Made by a program: the position numbers and the translations under genes
Assembly: GCA_025937955.1 (NCBI GenBank)
Contig: JAICQI010000099.1
Coordinates: 1-11,768 of the forward strand
Length of the DNA stretch: 11,768 bases
Origin: Pyrinomonadaceae bacterium
GTDB lineage: Bacteria; Acidobacteriota; Blastocatellia; Pyrinomonadales; Pyrinomonadaceae
Reading direction: 5' to 3'
Shown: one piece after another, positions 6,888 through 11,768 of the stretch
Position numbering within the stretch: position 1 is the stretch's first letter
How the letters are laid out: every line of letters starts with the position of its first letter
Notes under the pieces: model-generated
Told to the model about the DNA's origin: nothing
What the model saw: only the letters and a program-made list of their open reading frames with translations
Databases searched by the model: none

Positions 6888-7054
6888 GGACGGTCCTTCT
6901 TTTTCTCTTCACGTTCGATCCGCTTGAGATACTTAGAAGCCTCACCCGCAAAGCCAAAATCAGGCTTCTTCGACAGTTTTTCGAAAAGCGTGCGGGCCTT
7001 TTGGTAATCACGCTTGGCGTATTCGAGAAGAGGAGCGAGGAGGAGGCGGCACAT
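6884..7054 (-). pseudogene. TPR-like C-terminal remnant or small hypothetical protein
   Basis: From a possible ATG at 7052-7054 this frame gives 56 residues. The segment LEYAKRDYQKARTLFEKL followed by GEASKYLKRIEREEKKK looks like the last helices of a tetratricopeptide-repeat protein with a basic, charged tail. The frame stays open up to a GTG at 7132, but the added residues (MSLTLVKAWTGLSKSRPLPS and on) look like translated non-coding sequence and cover a palindrome. There is no clear ribosome site. I think this is the decayed end of a larger TPR gene, though a genuine small protein is possible. The sequence from 7055 to 7203 otherwise holds no gene I can support. Confidence 0.4.
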
Positions 7055-7111
7055 GTATTTTATACAGCTCCTGGAGGGCAACGGTCTAGACTTAGACAGT
7101 CCAGTCCATGC

Positions 7112-7127
7112 TTTGACGAGCGTCAAA
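7112..7127. repeat. Operator-like palindrome TTTGACG-AG-CGTCAAA
   Basis: Two 7-bp arms (7112-7118 and 7121-7127) are perfect reverse complements around a 2-base centre. The loop is too short for an RNA hairpin, so a dimeric regulator site is more likely than a terminator. It lies in the poorly coding stretch between the TPR-like remnant and the 3' end of coxG. Confidence 0.45.
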
Positions 7128-7203
7128 CTCACGGATCTTTTACAGTCTACCTGAGTTTAATAGAAATGAAGAGGCTTTGTTTACTTACCACCCGTGAGAA
7201 GTT

Positions 7204-7815
7204 TTAGTGCTTCGTTGTTTCGCCTCTGCCAAACAAGCCACCGAAGAACCGTACGATGATGGCCCAGAGCGCGCGAAACGCGAGTGGAGCGGCGGCGACG
7301 GCTTTTGTTTCGGATTCAGCGGGGTTGTTCTGGGGTTGCTGCTGCGGCTGCGGCGTTTCCTCGGCTTCCAACTGTTTTTTCACACACGTCGAAAACTGGC
7401 GGAACATCTGTTTCGATACTTCTTGAATCATGCCGCGCCCGAATTGGACGATCTTTCCGACGAGGTCGATGTCGGCGTTTACCAGAACTTCAGAACCGCC
7501 GTTGGCGAGCGGTGAGACGGTGCTCAGCATCGAGACCTTGGTGGAGCCGGAGCCGCTCACCTCGCGAGCGTCGCCCACCATGCGTACCTGATGCGTCTGC
7601 TCGTTGATTTCGGTGAACTTCGCCTGTCCTTTATAAGACATCGATAGTGGTCCAACCTTCACTTTGATCGCGCCGAGAAACGTGTGCTCGTCCTGTTGCT
7701 CGATCAGCTCCGCACCCGGAAGGCATTCAACCACGCGCTTCGGATCGATCAAATATTTCCAAACACGTTCAACCGGCGCCTGCACTTCGAAGCGTTCTTC
7801 AATCTTGAATGCCAT
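7204..7815 (-). CDS. coxG: CoxG, CO dehydrogenase-associated SRPBCC protein with membrane-binding tail
   Basis: A 203-residue CoxG family protein. Residues 1-150 form an SRPBCC (START-like) lipid-binding domain: FEVQAPVERVWKYLIDPKRVVECLPGAE, GAIKVKVGPLSMSYKGQAKF and the helix region DLVGKIVQFGRGMIQEVSKQMFRQF are all characteristic. A Gln/Pro-rich linker (about 151-176) leads to a hydrophobic, partly basic C-terminal helix (LAFRALWAIIVRFFGGLFGR, 178-197) that should bind the membrane. CoxG is known to tether aerobic CO dehydrogenase to the membrane, and recent work on mycobacteria assigns it a quinone-delivery role; applying this here is inference. The ATG is preceded by a strong GGAGG at 7823-7827. 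The gene is divergent from coxM instead of sitting in the same operon as in Afipia (Oligotropha) carboxidovorans, so both units may be controlled from the shared 144-base spacer. Confidence 0.9.
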   Translation of the reverse strand: MAFKIEERFEVQAPVERVWKYLIDPKRVVECLPGAELIEQQDEHTFLGAIKVKVGPLSMSYKGQAKFTEINEQTHQVRMVGDAREVSGSGSTKVSMLSTVSPLANGGSEVLVNADIDLVGKIVQFGRGMIQEVSKQMFRQFSTCVKKQLEAEETPQPQQQPQNNPAESETKAVAAAPLAFRALWAIIVRFFGGLFGRGETTKH

Positions 7816-7843
7816 CCTTCACCTCCGCCCCGACAATAACATT

Positions 7844-7880
7844 TTAGCCGCAGATTTACGCAGATAAACACGGATCAGAT
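7844..7880. repeat. Dispersed-type GCAGAT repeat in the coxG/coxM spacer
   Basis: Three related units follow each other at a spacing of about 10-12 bases: GCAGATTTA (from 7850), GCAGATAAA (from 7860) and CGGATCAGAT (7871-7880). Sequence of this style recurs in the intergenic DNA of many acidobacterial and verrucomicrobial-type genomes as a dispersed repeat; I recognise the pattern but cannot verify it here. It occupies the places where the -35 boxes of both divergent cox promoters would fall. Confidence 0.5.
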
Positions 7881-7884
7881 TGTG

Positions 7885-7893
7885 TGGTATGAT
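7885..7893 (+). promoter_or_regulatory. Candidate extended -10 for coxMSL
   Basis: TGG TATGAT fits an extended -10 (TGn followed by a five-of-six match to TATAAT). It is about 67 bases upstream of the coxM start. No convincing -35 is seen; the position 17 bases upstream reads TAAACA, inside the repeat. An activator-dependent promoter would fit the weak -35. Confidence 0.35.
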
Positions 7894-7959
7894 CTGGTCC
7901 TTCCCGGTAGAACGCTCAGTTGAAGAAAATTGATTCCGATGTAGGAAAGGTGACGCCCT

Positions 7960-8835
7960 ATGATACCTCGGAGCTTTGAGTACCACTCTCCGCGCACCCT
8001 CGACGAAGCTATCGCCCTGCTGCAAAAGCTCGGCCCGGAAGCAAAGCTGCTCTCCGGGGGCCAAAGTCTCATTCCCATGATGAAGTTGAGACTCGTTTCT
8101 CCCGAATACATAGTCGATATCAACCGCATACCCGACCTCGATTACATTTCCGAAACTGACGGTCACCTGCGCATAGGCGCACTGACCCGCGAACACGAGC
8201 TCGAATCGTCAGACGTAGTGAAAACGAAGTTCCCGATTCTCAGCGACACCGCGAAAGTGATCGCGGACCCGCTCGTGCGCAGCCAGGCGACGGTCTGCGG
8301 AAATCTCGCTCACGGCGATCCAGCGAACGATCATCCGGCAACAATGCTGGCACTCGGAGCGACTGTAGTTGCAACCGGGCCGAAAGGACAACGCGAGATC
8401 CGGGTTGAAGACTTTTTTCCAGGTCTCTTTACTACCGCACTCGAACCTGAGGAGATCCTGACCGAGATCAAGATCCCGTTTCCACCGCCGCGCAGCGGAG
8501 GCGCGTATCTCAAGCTCGAAAGAAAAGTCGGCGACTTCGCAACCGCGGGCGTGGCCGTTCAGATCACACTCGACGACAGCGGTGCTTGCAAACATGCCGG
8601 CGTGGGATTGACGAATGTCGGCATGACGCCAATTAAGGCGACACAAACGGAAAGCTATCTCACCGGCAAGCAACTCGACGACTCCACCATACAACATGCA
8701 GCCGAGCTCGCAGCTTCAGAGTCGGAGCCAATGGACGACATTCGAGGCTCAGCCGATTACAAGCGCGATCTGGTTCGTGTTCTTACCGCACGCGCTCTCA
8801 ACACTGCGCTGAAGCGCGCCAAAGGAGGAGCCTAA
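7960..8835 (+). CDS. coxM: CoxM, FAD-binding medium subunit of aerobic CO dehydrogenase
   Basis: A 291-residue flavoprotein subunit, the usual length for CoxM. It passes electrons from the CoxS iron-sulfur clusters to FAD and on to quinone. The two FAD-binding loops of the family fall at the same residue numbers as in Afipia carboxidovorans CoxM: SGGQS at 32-36 and TVCG at 111-114, the latter differing from the usual TIGG by a Cys at 113. NLAHGDPANDHPATMLALGA (115-134) and ERKVGDFATAGVAV are typical of the family. The ATG has a clear AGGAAAGG at 7943-7950. It is the first gene of coxM-coxS-coxL; three bases separate its stop from the coxS start. The M-S-L order is the one usual for form I CODH. 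Confidence 0.93.
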   Translation: MIPRSFEYHSPRTLDEAIALLQKLGPEAKLLSGGQSLIPMMKLRLVSPEYIVDINRIPDLDYISETDGHLRIGALTREHELESSDVVKTKFPILSDTAKVIADPLVRSQATVCGNLAHGDPANDHPATMLALGATVVATGPKGQREIRVEDFFPGLFTTALEPEEILTEIKIPFPPPRSGGAYLKLERKVGDFATAGVAVQITLDDSGACKHAGVGLTNVGMTPIKATQTESYLTGKQLDDSTIQHAAELAASESEPMDDIRGSADYKRDLVRVLTARALNTALKRAKGGA

Positions 8836-8838
8836 ACC

Positions 8839-9321
8839 ATGGCGAAAGTTCCGATCAAAGTAACTGTCAACGGCGAAGAACACAGCTCCGACGTCGAACC
8901 ACGCATGCTGCTGGTCCACTTCCTGCGCGAAACATTGCGGCTCACCGGCACGCATATCGGTTGCGACACCAGTCACTGCGGCGCTTGCACAGTCGTCATG
9001 GATGGGCGCGCGGTCAAGTCGTGTACGGTCTTCGCCATCCAGGCTGATGGCCGTTCGATCATGACCGTCGAAGGTCTCGAGCAGGACGGCAAACTGCATC
9101 CGCTCCAGGACGGCTTCTTCCAGGAGCATGGCCTGCAATGCGGTTACTGCACGCCGGGAATGTTGATGACCGGTTATGCTTTTCTAAAAACGAACAGCGA
9201 CCCGAGCGACGATGAGATCCGGCACGCGATCTCGGGAAACCTGTGTCGCTGCACCGGCTACGTAAATATCATCAAGGCATATCAGTACGCTGCGCAGAAG
9301 ATGCGCGAGGGAGGTGCATAG
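8839..9321 (+). CDS. coxS: CoxS, iron-sulfur small subunit of aerobic CO dehydrogenase
   Basis: A 160-residue subunit with two [2Fe-2S] clusters that carry electrons from the molybdenum site to FAD. The plant-ferredoxin-like N-terminal domain has Cys42, Cys47, Cys50 (GCDTSHCGAC) and Cys62. The all-helical C-terminal domain has Cys101, Cys104 (CGYCTPGM) and Cys136, Cys138 (GNLCRCTGY). All eight ligands are present. The ATG at 8839 is preceded by AAAGGAGGAG (8821-8830), which lies in the end of coxM, so translation is probably coupled. The stop TAG is two bases before the coxL start. Confidence 0.95.
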   Translation: MAKVPIKVTVNGEEHSSDVEPRMLLVHFLRETLRLTGTHIGCDTSHCGACTVVMDGRAVKSCTVFAIQADGRSIMTVEGLEQDGKLHPLQDGFFQEHGLQCGYCTPGMLMTGYAFLKTNSDPSDDEIRHAISGNLCRCTGYVNIIKAYQYAAQKMREGGA

Positions 9322-9323
9322 CG

Positions 9324-11690
9324 ATGGCGCCAAAAACGTCGCCCGAAATCGGTGGCATGGGCCACTCTGTCAAACGCAGGGAAGATCCACGCTTCCTTCG
9401 TGGTCTTGGTAACTACGTCGACGACGTAAACCTGCCGGGAATGCTCTATCTCGACATCGTGCGCAGCCCTTACGCGCACGCCACGATCAAAAACATCGAC
9501 ATCTCCAAAGCCATGGCTATTCCGGGTGTGCTCGCTGTCATCACGGGCAAGGACCTCGAGAAGTACAACCTTCATTGGATGCCGACGTTGATGTCTGACA
9601 CGCAGATGGTCCTGCCGGTCGACAAAGTGATGTACCAGGCGCAGGAAGTTGCCGCGGTACTCGCAACCGATCGTTACATCGCCGCCGACGGAGTCGAAGC
9701 AGTCGAGATCGACTACGAGCCGTTGCCGGTTGTCGTCGATCCGAAGAAAGCGCTGCTGCCCGATGCGCCCGTTTTGCGCACTGATAAAAAGGACAAGAAA
9801 GACAATCACATCTGGCACTGGGAATGGGGCAACCGCGAAGCAACCGATCAACTGTTCCGCGAAGCGGAAGTTACTGTCAAGGAAGACATCTATATTCCGC
9901 GCATTCACGTTTCTTCAATCGAGACGTGCGGTTGCGTTGCTAGTTTTGACAAGGTCAAAGGCAAGCTAACTGTTTGGATGACCACGCAGGCGCCGCACGC
10001 GATCCGCACGGTGTTTGCACTGGTTGCCGGACACGTTGGCCTGTCTGAAGAGAAGATTCAGATCATCGCGCCTGACATTGGTGGTGGCTTTGGTGGCAAG
10101 GTGCCGGTTTATCCGGGCTACGTGATTGCGGTTGCGGCGTCAGTGCTGACCGGAAAACCGGTGAAGTGGATCGAAGATCGCATGGAGAACCTGCAGGCAG
10201 ATTCGTTTGCGCGCGATTATCACATCACCGCGGAACTGGCAGGCAAGAAAGACGGCACATTGACAGCACTTCGGATCAAGACGCTCGCGGACCATGGTTA
10301 TACAGACGCGGCCGCGAACCCTTCGAAGTTCCCCGCCGGCCTCTTTCACGTCTGCACCGGGTCCTACGATCTAAAAGCTGCACACGTCGAAGTCGATGGC
10401 GTTTACACAAACAAGCCTCCGGGTGGCATTGCGTATCGCTGCTCGTTCCGCGTCACCGAAGCCGTGCACACGATCGAGCGTATGGCCGACCTGATGGCCC
10501 ACGAGCTGGGAATGGATGCGGCGGAGTTGCGGATGAAGAACTTCATCAAGCCGGAGCAGTTTCCATACAAGTCCGCGCTCGATTGGGAGTATGACAGTGG
10601 CAACTATGCCGCGGCGCTAAAGTTGGCGATGGACAGGATTGGTTACAACGATCTGAAAAAGGAGCAGGCTGAAAAACGCGCGCGCGGCGAGTTGATGGGA
10701 ATCGGTATCAGCAGTTTCACCGAAATCGTCGGCGCGGGTCCATCGAAACATTTTGACATTCTTGGAATCAAGATGTTCGACAGTGCCGAGATTCGCGTGC
10801 ATCCGACCGGAAAGGTCATCGCGCGCTTCGGCACCAAGTCGCAAGGCCAGGGTCACGAGACGACGTACGCGCAGATCATCGCCGAGGAGCTTGGCTTCCC
10901 CGTCGATAGCGTGCTCGTTGAAGAGGGCGACACGGATACGGCGCCATACGGACTGGGAACGTATGCGAGTCGCAGCACGCCGGTGGCCGGTGCTGCCTGT
11001 GCAGTGGCTTGCAGAAAGATTAAAGACAAGGCACGGAAGATCGCCGCGTACCTGCTCGAGGCGCACGAGGACGATCTCGAGTGGGAGCCCGGAAAGTTCT
11101 TCGTCAAGGGATCGCCCGATCGCGCGAAGACGATTCAGGAGATCTCGCTCGCGGCGTACACGAATCATCCGCCCGGAATGGAAGCAGGACTCGAAGCAGT
11201 CAATTACTACGATCCACCGAATCTCACGTATCCGTTCGGCAGTTACATCTGTGTTGTCGATATTGATAAAGGTACGGGTGAAGTGAAGATACGTCGTTTT
11301 GTGGCGATCGACGATTGCGGAAACATCATCAACCCGATGATCGTGGAAGGGCAGATTCATGGTGGTTTGACGATGGGGCTCGGGCCCGCGCTTTACGAGG
11401 AGATTCAGTACGACGAGAGCGGCAACATCATGCAAGGCAGCTTTATGAATTACCTGTTGCCGACGGCGGTGGAGACACCAAATTGGGAAACTGGCAATAC
11501 TTGCACGCCTTCGCCGCATCACCCGCTGGGGGCGAAGGGTGTGGGTGAGTCGGCGACGGTCGGCGCGCCGGCCGCGATCGTGAATGCGGTGGTTGACGCG
11601 CTCTGGCATCTAGGCGTCAGGCATATCGATATTCCGATCACGTCGGCGAAGGTTTGGAAGCTGCTGCGCGATGCTGGAGTGAAAGAATAA
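9324..11690 (+). CDS. coxL: CoxL, molybdenum-copper large subunit of form I CO dehydrogenase
   Basis: A 788-residue catalytic subunit that oxidises CO with water to CO2 at a Mo-S-Cu centre with molybdopterin cytosine dinucleotide. Numbered from the ATG at 9324, the active-site loop is AYRCSFR (370-376); Cys373 corresponds to the copper-binding Cys388 of Afipia carboxidovorans. This AYxCSFR signature separates form I, proven CO dehydrogenases, from form II paralogues with AYRGAGR. Other cofactor motifs are TTQAPH with Gln222, GGGFGGK (253-259), and GVGES with Glu742, the expected counterpart of the catalytic Glu763. The N-terminus GHSVKRREDPRFLRGLGNYVDD is typical. The frame is open back to 9243, but that overlaps coxS in another frame; GGGAGGTG at 9309-9316 fixes the start at 9324. 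It is the last of three tightly spaced genes before the maturation gene. Confidence 0.96.
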   Translation: MAPKTSPEIGGMGHSVKRREDPRFLRGLGNYVDDVNLPGMLYLDIVRSPYAHATIKNIDISKAMAIPGVLAVITGKDLEKYNLHWMPTLMSDTQMVLPVDKVMYQAQEVAAVLATDRYIAADGVEAVEIDYEPLPVVVDPKKALLPDAPVLRTDKKDKKDNHIWHWEWGNREATDQLFREAEVTVKEDIYIPRIHVSSIETCGCVASFDKVKGKLTVWMTTQAPHAIRTVFALVAGHVGLSEEKIQIIAPDIGGGFGGKVPVYPGYVIAVAASVLTGKPVKWIEDRMENLQADSFARDYHITAELAGKKDGTLTALRIKTLADHGYTDAAANPSKFPAGLFHVCTGSYDLKAAHVEVDGVYTNKPPGGIAYRCSFRVTEAVHTIERMADLMAHELGMDAAELRMKNFIKPEQFPYKSALDWEYDSGNYAAALKLAMDRIGYNDLKKEQAEKRARGELMGIGISSFTEIVGAGPSKHFDILGIKMFDSAEIRVHPTGKVIARFGTKSQGQGHETTYAQIIAEELGFPVDSVLVEEGDTDTAPYGLGTYASRSTPVAGAACAVACRKIKDKARKIAAYLLEAHEDDLEWEPGKFFVKGSPDRAKTIQEISLAAYTNHPPGMEAGLEAVNYYDPPNLTYPFGSYICVVDIDKGTGEVKIRRFVAIDDCGNIINPMIVEGQIHGGLTMGLGPALYEEIQYDESGNIMQGSFMNYLLPTAVETPNWETGNTCTPSPHHPLGAKGVGESATVGAPAAIVNAVVDALWHLGVRHIDIPITSAKVWKLLRDAGVKE

Positions 11691-11695
11691 TTCGT

Positions 11696-11768
11696 GTGAA
11701 TGACGTATTCGATCAGTGGTCCGAGTTGCGAGCGCGCGGCGAACCGTTCGTTCTCGCCACGGTCGTCG
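11696..11768 (+). CDS. Start of XdhC/CoxF/CoxI-type molybdoenzyme maturation gene (partial)
   Basis: A GTG at 11696, five bases after the coxL stop, opens a frame that runs off the window. The 24 residues visible, with DVFDQWSELRARGEPFVLATVV, match the N-terminus of the XdhC/CoxI family (a helix, then G-x-P-x-x-LATVV). In CO dehydrogenase operons these proteins (CoxF, CoxI) take part in inserting or sulfurating the molybdenum cofactor. GGAG at 11676-11679 lies rather far upstream, so translation is probably coupled to coxL. Which of the two names applies cannot be told from this fragment. Confidence 0.72.
   Translation, partial: MNDVFDQWSELRARGEPFVLATVV

Noticed and set aside
7128..7198. CTCACGG / CCGTGAG inverted repeat near the coxG 3' end
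   Set aside because: 7-bp arms 57 bases apart are expected by chance in this length.
9243..9323. Upstream extension of coxL by 27 codons
   Set aside because: It overlaps the end of coxS including its last Cys ligands, and the strong Shine-Dalgarno at 9309-9316 points to the ATG at 9324.
9282..9908. Minus-strand open frame of 208 codons over coxS/coxL
   Set aside because: Antisense shadow of two certain genes, with no domain and no ribosome site.
10617..11609. Long minus-strand open frame of 330 codons opposite coxL
   Set aside because: It lies wholly antisense to a coxL with all catalytic motifs, its protein is rich in Arg and His with no recognisable domain, and long antisense frames are expected opposite codon-biased genes.

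Overview
The window looks like chromosomal DNA of a moderate-GC soil-type bacterium. I lean towards Acidobacteriota (Blastocatellia-like), from the mix of a GerMN-domain protein, PMT-type glycosylation genes, a form I carbon monoxide dehydrogenase, and short dispersed-looking repeats in the divergent promoters. That placement is inference; there is no rRNA or marker gene here.

Left end (1-853): a probable toxin-antitoxin pair, made of a partial antitoxin-like ORF and a PIN-domain VapC-type toxin. It abuts a 48-codon remnant of a radC (JAB/MPN domain) gene. A perfect 16-bp palindrome spans the toxin stop codon and the start of the radC remnant, so this looks like a rearrangement or insertion junction. 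A GNAT acetyltransferase follows (887-1393).

Centre-left (1369-5362): an envelope glycosylation neighbourhood. A membrane PMT/ArnT-like glycosyltransferase (minus strand) diverges from a GT2 polyprenyl-phosphate sugar synthase-like enzyme and an NAD-dependent epimerase/dehydratase (plus strand). A SAM methyltransferase converges on them. The epimerase has Asn where the catalytic Tyr of the YxxxK motif normally sits.

Centre (5475-7132): an exported GerMN-domain protein and a TyrA/prephenate dehydrogenase-like protein form a two-gene plus-strand unit. They are followed by a low-confidence TPR-like remnant on the minus strand and a stretch with little other coding potential.

Right end (7204-11768): an aerobic Mo/Cu carbon monoxide dehydrogenase locus. 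coxG (minus) diverges from coxM-coxS-coxL (plus, tightly packed, each with a strong Shine-Dalgarno sequence). The start of an XdhC/CoxF/CoxI-type maturation gene runs off the end. CoxL carries the AYRCSFR active-site loop, which marks form I (bona fide) CODH, so the cell can probably oxidise CO, perhaps at trace levels, as an energy supplement. CoxL holds the active site, CoxS carries two [2Fe-2S] clusters, CoxM carries FAD, and CoxG with its C-terminal membrane-binding helix probably links the enzyme to the membrane quinone pool.
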